Shown: in pieces, positions 52,258-62,261 of the stretch
Numbering within the stretch: position 1 is the first letter of the stretch
Layout of the letters: every line of letters starts with the position of its first letter
Assembly: GCA_022800315.1 (NCBI GenBank)
Contig: JAAWQC010000006.1
Span: 1-64,000 of the forward strand
Source of the DNA: Clostridiales bacterium
GTDB taxonomy: Bacteria > Bacillota > Clostridia > Oscillospirales > Acutalibacteraceae
Direction of reading: 5' to 3'
Length of the DNA: 64,000 nt
The notes under the pieces: generated by a model
Told to the model about the DNA's origin: nothing
The model's database searches: none
The model's input: only the letters and a program-made list of their open reading frames with translations
Position numbers and translations under genes: made by a program

Positions 52258-52329
52258 AGGGGGATATATCCTCTGCCTGCGGCGGTATTTTAGACGGCGG
52301 ACCGCCGATAAAATTTTCAAAGAATCCTA

Positions 52330-52358
52330 TTGACAAACCCCTGCCGATTCGGTATAAT
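52330..52358 (+). promoter_or_regulatory. Consensus promoter of tRNA-Leu
   Basis: TTGACA, 17-base spacer, TATAAT: both hexamers perfect, 45 bases before the tRNA. Confidence 0.92.
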
Positions 52359-52402
52359 AACACTCGTCGCTTGAGGGAATACCTCTTAGACACATACCAT
52401 AT

Positions 52403-52489
52403 GCGGATATGGCGGAACTGGCAGACGCGTTAGATTCAGGTTCTAATGAGCGCAAGCTCATGGAGGTTCAAGTCCTCTTATCCGCACCA
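52403..52489 (+). tRNA. tRNA-Leu (CAG)
   Basis: 87 nt with encoded CCA. Acceptor GCGGATA/TATCCGC, anticodon arm TTAGA-TTCAGGT-TCTAA, long variable arm and T arm GAGG-TTCAAGT-CCTC. It sits at the left edge of the second AT-rich patch. Confidence 0.95.
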
Positions 52490-52497
52490 AATCCTTT

Positions 52498-52540
52498 AAA
52501 TCCGAACCCTTCACCGATTGGTGAAGGGTTCGGATTTATT
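52498..52540 (+). terminator. Terminator of tRNA-Leu
   Basis: An 18-bp perfect stem (AAATCCGAACCCTTCACC and complement) with a 4-base loop, followed by ATTCTTTATTT. Confidence 0.9.
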
Positions 52541-52570
52541 CTTTATTTGCAGTATTCCTCAATAAAAAAA

Positions 52571-52604
52571 GGACGAAACCTTGTTTTAAGGTTTCGTCCC
52601 TTTT
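52571..52604. terminator. Second terminator, bidirectional
   Basis: GGACGAAACCTT, loop GTTTT, AAGGTTTCGTCC, with an A-run before and T-run after. It serves the minus-strand peptide/ArsR unit as well. Confidence 0.88.
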
Positions 52605-52628
52605 TCAGTTTTGATTACCGGCCTCCGA

Positions 52629-52742
52629 TTATCTCCCAACAGGAATACAACCACCCGACCATGCGGCGGCCAGAATATGTTTGCTAATCTGTTTCGACGA
52701 TTGAGAGAGAATAACGGGCTTACGCCAATGCAACTTTTTCAT
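52629..52742 (-). CDS. Small peptide gene, 37 residues, unknown
   Basis: Starts MKKLHWRKPVILSQSS and ends AAAWSGGCIPVGR. The ATG has AGGAG 7 bases before it, the frame is closed by TAA, and a terminator follows 25 bases later. It begins 15 bases after the stop of the ArsR-like gene, so both share a transcript. The basic start, central amphipathic stretch and a Gly-Gly before a lone cysteine recall leader-core peptides (RiPP or signalling precursors), but no modifying enzyme or transporter is near. I do not recognise a family. Confidence 0.55.
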   Translation of the reverse strand: MKKLHWRKPVILSQSSKQISKHILAAAWSGGCIPVGR

Positions 52743-52757
52743 AACGATTCTCCTAGT

Positions 52758-53798
52758 CTATAAAAGTAGTTTATCTAAATATACATTTATCATAGAACGC
52801 GCTGAATTTAAAAAATCACAATTCAGGGTATAGTATTTTTCAGGCCCTACTCTGCGGCTGATTTTGACAAATCCTAAATCACGTAGCCACAGCAATTGCG
52901 CATTTAGAGATTGACGCGTCACATTTACCTGCTCACTAAGCAGAGTGGCTGTGGATTCCTTTTCCTTAAGGCTTTCCAGAATTTCTCTTTTCACAGGATG
53001 CGCCAGTGCGGTGAATAGATCCTGTATATCCAGGAAGGTATAGTTTACTCTTTTAGTAAGCAGGGAGTTTACCCCGTCTGGCTGACTTCCCAAAATAAAA
53101 GCATATCGATTTTCATATACAGTATAAAAAATAACGACAACATTGAAATAACTGATCGCAGCCATTTGCCTTTTCAAAGGAACCGCCGCGTCCATCTGGC
53201 AAAACTCTCGAATCAGTGGTTCATACTTGGGGGTACTAAACTCAGTTAGAAGATTTCCGCTATTAGTATAGAGGGAAGTATGTAAATTTACAATAGGGAC
53301 ATACACTTTCTTCATGATTTCAAGGAGTGTCGACAGTGCCGTTTCAAACTGCGTCAATACATTCAATATTTCGATTTTCAAACGATCCTCCATTTCGGTA
53401 CTGATGATGGCCGGAATGAGAGGAAAGAAATCCTGTGTTTCAATACAGTGGTCAACTAGCGCTTCATCCGATAGATAGTACAACAGGAAGTTCCGCTTTA
53501 CATCGGGGTCGTTACCCAACTGCTCCGCATAATCATCAAACGTGTCGCTGAAGAAATTCCAATAGTCACACATATACTGAATCAGAAATGACATCCGCGA
53601 AAAATCACTATAGAAAAACGGGTAAAGAAGAGAAGGAATTTCCGGCGCATCTTTCAATACCAGTTCATAATACTCAAACAGATTTTCCGTAGTAGAATAT
53701 GAATTCTCAAAAATTCTTTTCACGCTGTCGTGATTGAAATAGATAATCCCGAAAAAAATCGTGTCGTACATAACGCCTAATCTATCGTCGAGCTTCAC
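52758..53798 (-). CDS. ArsR-like winged-helix regulator with large N-terminal domain
   Basis: 346 residues. The C-terminal 85 residues form an ArsR-type winged helix: FTALAHPVKREILESLKEK, the recognition helix SEQVNVTRQSLNAQLLWLRDLG (in parts) and the wing VKISRRVGPEKYY. About 250 residues precede it, an acidic and aromatic-rich domain without known motifs that may bind a ligand or peptide. Translation starts at GTG behind GGGAGG; upstream frame lacks a site. AT-rich codon use marks it as accessory. A 37-residue peptide gene follows on the same transcript. Confidence 0.75.
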   Translation of the reverse strand: MKLDDRLGVMYDTIFFGIIYFNHDSVKRIFENSYSTTENLFEYYELVLKDAPEIPSLLYPFFYSDFSRMSFLIQYMCDYWNFFSDTFDDYAEQLGNDPDVKRNFLLYYLSDEALVDHCIETQDFFPLIPAIISTEMEDRLKIEILNVLTQFETALSTLLEIMKKVYVPIVNLHTSLYTNSGNLLTEFSTPKYEPLIREFCQMDAAVPLKRQMAAISYFNVVVIFYTVYENRYAFILGSQPDGVNSLLTKRVNYTFLDIQDLFTALAHPVKREILESLKEKESTATLLSEQVNVTRQSLNAQLLWLRDLGFVKISRRVGPEKYYTLNCDFLNSARSMINVYLDKLLL

Positions 53799-54003
53799 AC
53801 TTGGCCCCTCCCATCGTTCAGGCTTGCAACTGTGACAGAATATCTGTCGCCACATTGAACGGTCAAATCGTTTGCTCTGTGTTTGATGGGAATACAATAC
53901 ACATGTATGTTTATTGTATATTACCATGAAACTTACAGGAAGACCAACTAATTCTTGTGATTTTTGTAATTCTGTGTATCAAAACAAAATATACCTGATA
54001 TTT

Positions 54004-54028
54004 TTGGAACTTGTGACATTAGTTCCAA
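54004..54028. promoter_or_regulatory. Candidate operator palindrome upstream of the ArsR-like gene
   Basis: TTGGAACT and AGTTCCAA, exact 8-bp arms 9 bases apart, 206 bases before the start codon. Repressor identity is inferred only from proximity. Confidence 0.4.
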
Positions 54029-54102
54029 TAACATGATTTCCACAGGTACTTCTTTCCGCTTTGCTCCCCAGGGGGACAGGAGCCGCCCGCCCCCGCCAAA
54101 CG

Positions 54103-54144
54103 GTGTTGTATATGCGCCGCCGGATAGCGGCGCATATACAACAC
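54103..54144. repeat. 18-bp perfect hairpin within a larger inverted repeat
   Basis: GTGTTGTATATGCGCCGC, loop CGGATA, exact complement. Outside it, CTCC...GGGGGACA near 54062-54080 pairs imperfectly with TGTCCCCCGGAG near 54187-54199. No T-run follows, so a plain terminator is doubtful; a small non-autonomous element is possible. Confidence 0.6.
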
Positions 54145-54215
54145 TCTGCTTGCAGAGGGCAGTATCATCCCCCTGCGGCCGCGATTGTCCCCCGGAGACC
54201 TGCGTTTTTTACTTA

Positions 54216-56930
54216 TTATACCGTTTCGTCCGATAGAAGAACGTCCTGCTGTTTTTGCATTTCGTAATAGCGGTTGAAAAGCAGGGAGATTCGGCCGTCG
54301 TCATCAGCAGGAGCCCCGTAAAGCTCGTCCAATATCTCGTCGAGGGCCCGGTGGGCAAGCAAAAGCGGTTCGGGCATACTGTCGGCACCGTATAATTCCC
54401 GCAGGGACAGGTCGGGATACATTCTTCTAATTTGGAGTATTTTATCCGTCAAAACAGCCACCATCTGCATCTGATCGGCCGTCGCATCGGGCCAGGGAAA
54501 ATTATTGTAAACCCAACGGCGGGAATATCGCAGTTCATCGTTCAGGCGTGAACCCACAGATCGCAGCCATAACATATGAATAGAGGAGCTGATGACGCCC
54601 AGATGATAGAGGGTCGCTTCCGGCAGTATCAGGAGATTATCGCCAGGTATCGTCTGCGGGGAGCAGTACGCTCCCGGGATCAGCCGCAATTCCTTCTCCT
54701 GTATGCGGGGAAAGGCCACATAAGAGGTTTTCAGCAGGGGTTCTATCTGAAAATGAGTAGGGGTCTCCGCCAATGCCCGGGTGGTTTTGCGTTTGCTCAG
54801 CCGCCGTTTCTCACGCACCTGCTCAACTCGTTGAGCCAACAGAGGCATTTTCTTCAGCTGGTCCGGCGGACAGTTTTTCAGGTACAGGCAATAGCGGGGC
54901 TGACAGGACAGCAGCTCATCCGCTCCCAGATAAGGGTGAAGCCAATCAGCGGCCTGCGGCTCTTCTTCGAGCAGCGCGTCACGTTCCGCCGCAGTGAACA
55001 GGTACCGGCCGCTGTCGAGTATCAAGGCCCCTGTCTGCAAAGGGGGAACACAACAGAGCGGTTTGTTTCGGGCGGTCAGGTAGACGGGGGATGAGGCGAC
55101 CAGATAGGCGTTGATATTCTCAACGGAAACCGGATCGGGCAGCGGACGATTCTCCCGCACACGATACAGTTGTTTGATTTGCTGTCCTGTTCCTGTGATA
55201 CAGGACAGTCCCGTAATGATGCGCTGTTCGGACGGTGGGGTGGATTCAGGATCCTGCCATTCAATGGGTGGATAGGCGAAGTTTGATTCGATTTGATGGT
55301 GTTCGTTCAGCAGCTGCCAGAGAAAGGCGGCCTGCTCCCCGTGACTCAATCCCTCAGGCGCGACAAAAGCACATCGTATGCGGGTTCCCCGCATATAGGC
55401 GGCGGCTTTGATATACCAGCCGGTGGCATAATCCAGATTGCCGCAGGCGCGGATACCGTATAGCAGCTGGCCCAGCTCCGCTTTATGCCTGGCTTGCAGC
55501 GCACGGGCCGGGGTATTGGGCAGGTCGGCAAAAATATAATCGACCGCACGAGGGGCCGTGGCCTCTTCCCAGGAACAGCTCAGGGAATTCAGTGCCTGGA
55601 TATCGGCGCGTTCACGGCGTCCCTGCTGTACCGATATTCTTTTTTCTATCGCTTCACAATCGCATAGATGCCGGGTCATTTCCATAACCATCTGGGCAAT
55701 TTGAACCGATTCCTCCTGTAAATCGGTGCCGTAGAACTGGGACAGGGCAACCTGTGCGGAAACGGCTGGGTCATTCAGGAGGGCCAGAGCTTCCATCTCC
55801 AGACGACGCAGCTCACGATACGCGACGGCCAGCATGGTACCACTGCGGCAGACTGGATCATAAAAGCGCAGTGAAGACAGTTCCCCCAGAAAACGGAGAA
55901 GGGCGTATCGGTCGAAAGCGGAATCCTTCAATTTCCTGGCAAGAGGATCGATGAACAGCGGACGCAGCACATACTGTATTTTTTCCTCAGAGATAAAGAA
56001 ACGGCTCTGATGATATCGGTAGCCGGGTTTGAGGGCTGCCTGAAGCAGAGGTCCGAAAGAAACGGGATCGAGAATTCCCCAATCGAGAAAGGAACACATC
56101 AGCACCCGTTCCCTCAGATCGGGTGACCAGTCGACCGGCGAACCCTTTTCGTGGAACAGGGTACCGCCGACATAGGGGAGGGACATCAGCTCGGAAGGAA
56201 GAGCGCTGCCGCGCTTATCCAAAGGGGTGTTAAGTGTGCTGAAAAATTCACCCAGACGTAAATTCATCAGCCGCGGTTCCGTATTCAGCAGGTAGTCATA
56301 AAACGCGTGCTTATGTAATAGTCCCGTATTTTCGGCAAAAAAACAAAAGGAGAGACGGATAATCCATTGGAGCAGATCAGAACCTTCGGCCCCTGCTTTT
56401 TTCAGCCCTTTCATTAAGTGATACAGCATCTGTACGATCTTGAAGCCGGCGTCGGTACGCGCCTGGCTGCCGTCGTCGCCGGAGGGAAGGGATTCCACTC
56501 CCGCCAGGAAGAAAAAGACATTTATATGCTGTTCCAATTCGCACAGGGGGAAGTGTATGGTACGATCTTTAATTTTATCGTGGAGTATGAGACGCTTCTC
56601 ACTGCAGGATAAATTATAGCGGGGGAGCTCAAAATCGCGCAGAGATGCAAAATAATGACTGGCATGCATATCTGCTGCATCGAGCAGCCGCTCATCTGGT
56701 CCGACCGTGAGCATAATCAGTCCCTTCCACAGAACGGCGGCGTAAATCCGTGATTCCTGATCGTTGCTGGTATAATAGAGAAAACGGTCGGTTTGTGATG
56801 GGTTTGTCCCCCATATTTGTAAAAAGGAGGACAAAAAGGGAAGGGCGTTTTGGAGGGTAACGTGAAAGTCCCGCTGAGATGACATAAAAGCGCGTGCCCT
56901 GTCATGCAAAATATCCGTATTTAGCATCAT
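54216..56930 (-). CDS. MmeI-like restriction-modification protein with lost catalytic motifs
   Basis: 904 residues, the usual length of MmeI-type single-chain enzymes, with the family landmarks in order. The N-terminal nuclease-like part has VLWKGLIML near 66-76 but not the E-x-K pair. Next come a helical spacer and the methylase core (FYDPVCRSGTMLAVAYRELRRLE in parts, 357-380, then YGTDLQEESVQIAQ). LDYATGWYIKAA and AFVAPEGLSHGEQAAFLW match closely. The C-terminal part has HLGVISSSIHMLW and YSRRWVYNNFPWP. Motif I is DPVCRSG rather than DPACGSG, and the NPP(F/Y) motif is DLPN (469-472). Both activities look dead though the frame is intact. Own promoter upstream; ArsR-like gene downstream. Confidence 0.8.
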   Translation of the reverse strand: MMLNTDILHDRARAFMSSQRDFHVTLQNALPFLSSFLQIWGTNPSQTDRFLYYTSNDQESRIYAAVLWKGLIMLTVGPDERLLDAADMHASHYFASLRDFELPRYNLSCSEKRLILHDKIKDRTIHFPLCELEQHINVFFFLAGVESLPSGDDGSQARTDAGFKIVQMLYHLMKGLKKAGAEGSDLLQWIIRLSFCFFAENTGLLHKHAFYDYLLNTEPRLMNLRLGEFFSTLNTPLDKRGSALPSELMSLPYVGGTLFHEKGSPVDWSPDLRERVLMCSFLDWGILDPVSFGPLLQAALKPGYRYHQSRFFISEEKIQYVLRPLFIDPLARKLKDSAFDRYALLRFLGELSSLRFYDPVCRSGTMLAVAYRELRRLEMEALALLNDPAVSAQVALSQFYGTDLQEESVQIAQMVMEMTRHLCDCEAIEKRISVQQGRRERADIQALNSLSCSWEEATAPRAVDYIFADLPNTPARALQARHKAELGQLLYGIRACGNLDYATGWYIKAAAYMRGTRIRCAFVAPEGLSHGEQAAFLWQLLNEHHQIESNFAYPPIEWQDPESTPPSEQRIITGLSCITGTGQQIKQLYRVRENRPLPDPVSVENINAYLVASSPVYLTARNKPLCCVPPLQTGALILDSGRYLFTAAERDALLEEEPQAADWLHPYLGADELLSCQPRYCLYLKNCPPDQLKKMPLLAQRVEQVREKRRLSKRKTTRALAETPTHFQIEPLLKTSYVAFPRIQEKELRLIPGAYCSPQTIPGDNLLILPEATLYHLGVISSSIHMLWLRSVGSRLNDELRYSRRWVYNNFPWPDATADQMQMVAVLTDKILQIRRMYPDLSLRELYGADSMPEPLLLAHRALDEILDELYGAPADDDGRISLLFNRYYEMQKQQDVLLSDETV

Positions 56931-57249
56931 GGAACACCTTCTCACTTCATGAATATTGTACACTATATTGTCAGTATAAACATTTTAATCACATCAATCA
57001 AGTGCTTTTGATAAAATACGTTAAAAAATTTAGATAAAAGTGTGGAATTATATCCCGCCTATGCTATCCTTAATACAACTCAAACACTTATGAGATATTT
57101 CACAGTGGGTGAGGTATCAGGATAACCGGGAGAGTACTAATAGTGTAATATCAGAGGAATATATTGAGAGGTTAATGAAATGACGCTATCACTTAAATGG
57201 AATAATCAGGAGTTTTGAAAAAGAGGAAGATTTGTGCTATACTAACACA
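56931..57249. other. AT-rich divergent intergenic region
   Basis: Between the MmeI-like gene and the uvrB promoter. It holds the minus-strand promoter at 56973-57001. A 12-codon frame (57180-57218) lacks support. Nothing else recognised; base composition returns to GC-rich only inside uvrB. Confidence 0.5.
56973..57001 (-). promoter_or_regulatory. Promoter of the MmeI-like gene
   Basis: On the minus strand TTGATT, 17-base spacer, TATACT, 43 bases before the start codon. Confidence 0.7.
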
Positions 57250-57278
57250 TTGACAAACAGGGTATTGTGGAGTAATAT
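57250..57278 (+). promoter_or_regulatory. Promoter of uvrBA
   Basis: TTGACA, 17-base spacer, TAATAT, followed immediately by the LexA box. Confidence 0.85.
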
Positions 57279-57287
57279 AAGGAAGTG

Positions 57288-57301
57288 CGAACATTCGTTC
57301 T
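57288..57301 (+). promoter_or_regulatory. LexA (DinR) operator
   Basis: CGAACATTCGTTCT contains GAAC-N4-GTTC, the Gram-positive LexA core. It lies 10 bases after the -10 hexamer, at the transcription start of the SOS genes uvrBA. Confidence 0.85.
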
Positions 57302-57413
57302 AAAACAGTTTGACGAGCAATTTCGCGGTATGTGTAAATCAATCTGGAAACATATCAATATACAAGAGTATGTATTGGCCTATCAGGAGTCATAAAAACA
57401 GGAGATAATGCCT

Positions 57414-59393
57414 ATGAGTGAACAAAATGATAAAGAATTATTCAAATTGGTAGCGCCCTACAAGCCTACCGGAGACCAGCCGGAGGCGATTGCCCATCTG
57501 GTGGAGGGGATCGACCGCGGCGATAAGGAGCAGACACTGCTGGGTGTCACCGGTTCGGGTAAAACGTTTACCATGGCCAACGTGATCGCGCGGGTGAACC
57601 GGCCCACGCTGGTGCTGGCGCATAACAAAACACTGGCGGCGCAGCTGTGCAGTGAATTCCGCGAATTTTTCCCCCACAACGCGGTGGAATACTTCGTCTC
57701 TTATTACGATTATTATCAGCCGGAGGCCTATATTGCCTCCACTGATACCTATATTGAAAAAGACTCCGCTATCAATGACGAAATCGATAAGCTGCGCCAT
57801 TCCGCCACCTCGGCGCTGTCCGAGCGGCGGGACGTGATTATCGTCGCCAGCGTATCCTGTATTTACAGTCTGGGTGACCCCATCGACTATCGGAATATGG
57901 TCATTTCCCTGCGTCCCGGCATGACGAAAAAACGGGACGAACTGCTGTCCAAGCTGGTGGAGCTCCAGTACGAGCGCAATGACATCAACTTTATCCGCAA
58001 CAAATTCCGCGTGCGCGGGGATGTGGTTGAAGTTCACCCGGCCTACGCCGGTGACAATGTGATACGGGTGGAGTTTTTCGGTGACGAGGTGGAGCGTATC
58101 AGCGAGGTAAACTCCCTGACCGGCGAGCTGAAAGGCGTGCTGGGCCACGTGGCGATCTATCCGGCCTCCCACTATATCGTGCCGCGGGACAAGATGGAAT
58201 CCGCCATCGGCGACATCGAGCAGGAGCTCGTGGAGCGGGTGGAATGGTTCAAGCAGAATGGCCAGCTGCTGGAGGCGCAGCGCATCCTCCAGCGCACCCG
58301 GTACGATGTCGAGATGCTGCGGGAAATCGGCATGTGCAAGGGCATTGAAAACTATTCCCGCGTGCTGTCGGGCCGGCCGGCGGGCAGCGCGCCGTTTACC
58401 CTGCTGGACTATTTCCCCGACGATTATTTGCTGATGGTAGACGAATCCCACGTGACCCTGTCACAGGTACGGGGCATGTTCGGTGGCGATTTTTCCCGCA
58501 AAAAGAACCTGATTGATTATGGATTCCGGCTCCCCAGCGCTTACGACAACCGCCCGCTGAACTTCGACGAGTTTTACGAGCGGGTCCATCAGGCGGTATT
58601 CGTCAGCGCCACGCCCGGTGTATTCGAGCGGGAACACAGCACCCAGGTGGTGGAGCAGGTAATCCGTCCCACCGGTCTGCTCGACCCCGAAGTGGTGGTC
58701 AAGCCGGTGGAGGGTCAGATCGACGACCTGATCGGCGAGATACGGCAGCGGTCGGAGAAGGGGGAACGGGTGCTGGTCACCACCCTGACCAAACGGATGG
58801 CCGAGGATTTGACCGATTATCTCGAAAACGTGGGTATCAAGGTACGGTATATGCATCATGATATTGATACTATGGAGCGTATGGAGATCATACGCGACCT
58901 GCGGCTGGGCGAATTCGACGTCCTGATCGGCATCAACCTGCTGCGCGAGGGTCTCGATCTGCCGGAGGTTTCCCTGGTGGCTATCCTCGACGCGGATAAG
59001 GAGGGCTTCCTGCGCTCCGAAACTTCCCTGATCCAGACAATCGGGCGGGCGGCCCGCAACGCCGGCGGCCAGGTGGTCATGTACGCGGACAGCGTCACCC
59101 CCTCCATGGAGCGGGCCATCTCCGAAACCAACCGCCGCCGCGCTATCCAGATGAAATACAACGAGGAACACGGCATCACGCCGAAAACCATTATCAAAGA
59201 AGTGCGGGACGTCATTGAGATCACCGCCAAGGATAAAACCAAGGAAAAACCCGATAAGAAGCTCAGCAAGATGGAACGCGTGCAGCTGATCGAGCAGCTG
59301 ACCCGGGAGATGAAAAACGCGGCAAAGCTGCTGGAATTCGAGCACGCGGCGTATCTCCGCGACCGCATCGAAAAGCTGCGGGCTGTCAAATAG
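57414..59393 (+). CDS. uvrB: Excinuclease ABC subunit B
   Basis: 659 residues. Helicase-like damage-verification subunit of nucleotide excision repair. It has the P loop GVTGSGKT, the beta-hairpin [11 protein letters not shown], motif DESHVTL, helicase motifs up to QTIGRAARN, and a C-terminal UVR domain ([14 protein letters not shown]) that contacts UvrC. The second of two close ATGs is preferred for ribosome-site spacing (AGGAG). Transcribed with uvrA from a LexA-controlled promoter; uvrC is not in the window. Confidence 0.97.
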   Translation: MSEQNDKELFKLVAPYKPTGDQPEAIAHLVEGIDRGDKEQTLLGVTGSGKTFTMANVIARVNRPTLVLAHNKTLAAQLCSEFREFFPHNAVEYFVSYYDYYQPEAYIASTDTYIEKDSAINDEIDKLRHSATSALSERRDVIIVASVSCIYSLGDPIDYRNMVISLRPGMTKKRDELLSKLVELQYERNDINFIRNKFRVRGDVVEVHPAYAGDNVIRVEFFGDEVERISEVNSLTGELKGVLGHVAIYPASHYIVPRDKMESAIGDIEQELVERVEWFKQNGQLLEAQRILQRTRYDVEMLREIGMCKGIENYSRVLSGRPAGSAPFTLLDYFPDDYLLMVDESHVTLSQVRGMFGGDFSRKKNLIDYGFRLPSAYDNRPLNFDEFYERVHQAVFVSATPGVFEREHSTQVVEQVIRPTGLLDPEVVVKPVEGQIDDLIGEIRQRSEKGERVLVTTLTKRMAEDLTDYLENVGIKVRYMHHDIDTMERMEIIRDLRLGEFDVLIGINLLREGLDLPEVSLVAILDADKEGFLRSETSLIQTIGRAARNAGGQVVMYADSVTPSMERAISETNRRRAIQMKYNEEHGITPKTIIKEVRDVIEITAKDKTKEKPDKKLSKMERVQLIEQLTREMKNAAKLLEFEHAAYLRDRIEKLRAVK

Positions 59394-59420
59394 ATATCGA
59401 ATGAATGGTGGATAAACGAG

Positions 59421-62261
59421 ATGCAGAATAATCAACTGATCGTCCAGGGGGCGAGGGAGCACAATCTGAAGGATGTGGATATCCAGATTCCGCGGGATAA
59501 GCTGGTGGTCTTTACCGGTCTGTCCGGTTCGGGAAAATCGTCGCTGGCGTTCGACACCATCTATGCCGAGGGGCAGCGGCGGTATGTGGAGAGCCTGTCT
59601 TCCTATGCCCGTCAGTTTCTGGGTCAGATGGACAAGCCCGACGTGGACCTGATTGAGGGGCTGTCGCCCGCGATATCCATCGATCAGAAAACCACCTCCA
59701 AAAACCCCCGTTCCACTGTGGGCACGGTGACGGAGATACATGACTATCTGCGTCTGCTGTACGCGCGCATCGGCATTCCGCACTGTCCCATCTGCGGACG
59801 GGAAATCCGTCAGCAGACGGTGGACCAGATCGTGGACAAGGTGATGGAACTGCCCCAGGGCACCCGTTTGCAGATTCTGTCTCCCATCGTGCGCGGGCGT
59901 AAAGGCGAATACGTCAAGGAATTTGAAAACGCCCGCAAATCGGGTTATGTCCGCGCGCGGGTGGACGGCATCATTTACGACCTGTCCGAACCGATTAAAC
60001 TGGAAAAAAACAAGAAGCATACCATCGAGATCGTGGTGGACCGTCTGGTCATCAACGACGATATCCACAGCCGTCTGGCCGACTCCATCGAAACGGCAAC
60101 CACCCTGTCGGGGGGGATCCTGACCGTCAATGTGCTGGACGACGGGGACGGTCGGGACATGACCTTCTCCCAGAATTATTCCTGCCCCGAGCACGGCGTC
60201 AGCATCGAAGAACTGTCCCCCCGCATGTTCTCCTTCAACAATCCCTTCGGCGCCTGTCCCAAGTGCACCGGCCTGGGCATCTACATGTCGATGGATCCCG
60301 ATCTGGTGGTGTCCAACCGCAGCCTTTCCATCCGGGAGGGGGCCATCCGGGCCAGCGGCTGGAGTTATATCGACGGCGGAACCATCGCGCAGATGTATTA
60401 CGAGGGGCTGGCGAAGCATTACGGCTTTTCGCTGGATACCCCCTTCAACCAGCTGCCCGACAAAATCGTCGATATCCTGATGTACGGCAGCAAAGGTGAA
60501 AAAATAGAGATGGTGCGCAAAAAAGAATACGGTACCGGCGTATACAAGACCGAATTCGAAGGCGTTATCAACAACCTCCAGCGGCGGTACAAGGAAACCA
60601 ACAGCGAGTGGATGAAGGAAGAGCTGGAAGCGTACATGAGCCAGATTCCCTGTCCGGAGTGCCACGGCCAGCGCCTGAAGCCGGAAAGCCTGGCCGTGAC
60701 GGTGGGCGGCCTCAACATCGCCAAATTTTCCAGCAAGTCGGTGGCCGACGCTCTCGCGTTTATCGACAAGCTGGATTTGACCGAACGGGAGCACATGATC
60801 GGGGACCGTATCCTCAAGGAGATCACCGAACGGCTGGGGTTCCTGAGAAGTGTGGGGCTGGAATACCTGACACTGTCCCGCGCCTCCGGTTCCCTGTCGG
60901 GCGGCGAGAGCCAGCGCATCCGGCTGGCCACCCAGATCGGTTCCTATCTGATGGGGGTTCTGTATATTCTGGACGAACCCAGCATCGGCCTGCATCAGCG
61001 GGACAACGACCGTCTGCTGGCGACCCTGCAGCGGCTGCGGGATTTGGGGAACACCCTGATCGTGGTGGAGCACGACGAGGACACCATGCGGGCGGCCGAC
61101 TGGATCGTCGACATCGGCCCCGGCGCGGGCATACACGGCGGCAGCGTCATTTTCAGCGGCACGCCGGATGAGATCGTCCATTGCCAGGAGTCGATCACCG
61201 GCCAATACCTGAGCGGCCGGCGGAAAATCCCGGTTCCGGAGCAGCGGCGGCCGGGCTCCGGCAAGCTGCTGACCGTACGGGGGGCCACCGAACACAACCT
61301 GAAGAATATCGACGTCTCCTTCCGGCTGGGGGCTTTCAACTGCGTCACCGGCGTATCGGGTTCAGGCAAATCCTCGCTGGTGAATGAGATCGTCTATAAG
61401 CGCCTGGTCACCGAGCTCAACGGCGCCCACGCGCGGGCGGGCGCCCACGCGGGGATGGATGGCATCGACGCGCTGGATAAGGTGATCGATATCGATCAGT
61501 CACCCATCGGGCGCACGCCCCGTTCCAACCCGGCTACCTATACCGGCGTGTTCAACGACATACGTGAGCTGTTCGCCTCGACGGCGGACGCGAAGATGCG
61601 GGGCTTCAACACCGGACGCTTTTCCTTCAACGTGAAGGGGGGGCGGTGCGAGGCCTGCCAGGGCGACGGTATCATTAAAATCGAGATGCACTTCCTGCCC
61701 GATATCTATGTTCCCTGCGAGGTTTGCAAAGGGCGCCGGTATAACCGGGAAACGCTGGAGGTCAAGTATAAAGGCAAAAGCATTTACGATGTGCTGGAGA
61801 TGACGGTGGAGGAAGGCGTCGAGTTTTTCGGCAGCATTCCCAAGATTGCCCGCAAGCTCCAGACCCTGTATGACGTGGGCCTCGGCTACGTCAAGATTGG
61901 GCAGCCCGCCACCACCCTTTCAGGAGGGGAGGCTCAGCGGGTGAAGCTGGCCACCGAGCTGTCCCGACGGGCTACCGGACGCACCGTCTATATCCTCGAC
62001 GAACCGACCACCGGCCTGCATACCGCCGATGTGCAGCAGCTTATCGACGTGCTGCAGCGGCTGGTAGACGGGGGCAATACAGTGATCGTCATCGAACACA
62101 ATCTGGATATGATCAAAACCGCGGATTATGTTATCGACCTGGGCCCCGAAGGCGGGGACAAGGGCGGTCAGGTGGTGGCCTGCGGCACGCCGGAAGAGAT
62201 CGTAAAAGTGAAAAAATCCTATACCGGCCAGTATCTGGCGCCGGTGCTGAAAAGAAAATAG
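59421..62261 (+). CDS. uvrA: Excinuclease ABC subunit A
   Basis: 946 residues. Damage-sensing ABC ATPase with two nucleotide-binding modules: Walker [10 protein letters not shown] (33-41) and GVSGSGKSS in the second half. Two signature motifs ([12 protein letters not shown] and [12 protein letters not shown]) and zinc-finger cysteines ([23 protein letters not shown]) are present. It loads UvrB on lesions. It starts 27 bases after uvrB and shares its promoter. Length and motif set are normal. Confidence 0.97.
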   Translation: MQNNQLIVQGAREHNLKDVDIQIPRDKLVVFTGLSGSGKSSLAFDTIYAEGQRRYVESLSSYARQFLGQMDKPDVDLIEGLSPAISIDQKTTSKNPRSTVGTVTEIHDYLRLLYARIGIPHCPICGREIRQQTVDQIVDKVMELPQGTRLQILSPIVRGRKGEYVKEFENARKSGYVRARVDGIIYDLSEPIKLEKNKKHTIEIVVDRLVINDDIHSRLADSIETATTLSGGILTVNVLDDGDGRDMTFSQNYSCPEHGVSIEELSPRMFSFNNPFGACPKCTGLGIYMSMDPDLVVSNRSLSIREGAIRASGWSYIDGGTIAQMYYEGLAKHYGFSLDTPFNQLPDKIVDILMYGSKGEKIEMVRKKEYGTGVYKTEFEGVINNLQRRYKETNSEWMKEELEAYMSQIPCPECHGQRLKPESLAVTVGGLNIAKFSSKSVADALAFIDKLDLTEREHMIGDRILKEITERLGFLRSVGLEYLTLSRASGSLSGGESQRIRLATQIGSYLMGVLYILDEPSIGLHQRDNDRLLATLQRLRDLGNTLIVVEHDEDTMRAADWIVDIGPGAGIHGGSVIFSGTPDEIVHCQESITGQYLSGRRKIPVPEQRRPGSGKLLTVRGATEHNLKNIDVSFRLGAFNCVTGVSGSGKSSLVNEIVYKRLVTELNGAHARAGAHAGMDGIDALDKVIDIDQSPIGRTPRSNPATYTGVFNDIRELFASTADAKMRGFNTGRFSFNVKGGRCEACQGDGIIKIEMHFLPDIYVPCEVCKGRRYNRETLEVKYKGKSIYDVLEMTVEEGVEFFGSIPKIARKLQTLYDVGLGYVKIGQPATTLSGGEAQRVKLATELSRRATGRTVYILDEPTTGLHTADVQQLIDVLQRLVDGGNTVIVIEHNLDMIKTADYVIDLGPEGGDKGGQVVACGTPEEIVKVKKSYTGQYLAPVLKRK

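Larger units (their letters stand above)
53799..54215. other. 417-base gap with nested inverted repeats
   Basis: No gene. An AT-rich left part probably carries the ArsR promoter and the palindrome TTGGAACT-N9-AGTTCCAA (54004-54028), a candidate operator. The GC-rich right part is a nested inverted-repeat structure around an 18-bp hairpin at 54103-54144. Confidence 0.6.

Noticed and set aside
57180-57218. 12-codon leader peptide upstream of uvrB
   Set aside because: It lies before the uvrB promoter, has a poor ribosome site and no following attenuator.
58461-61295. 944-codon open frame opposite uvrB and uvrA
   Set aside because: Antisense shadow of two unmistakable genes with conserved motifs; spans both and has no coding features.
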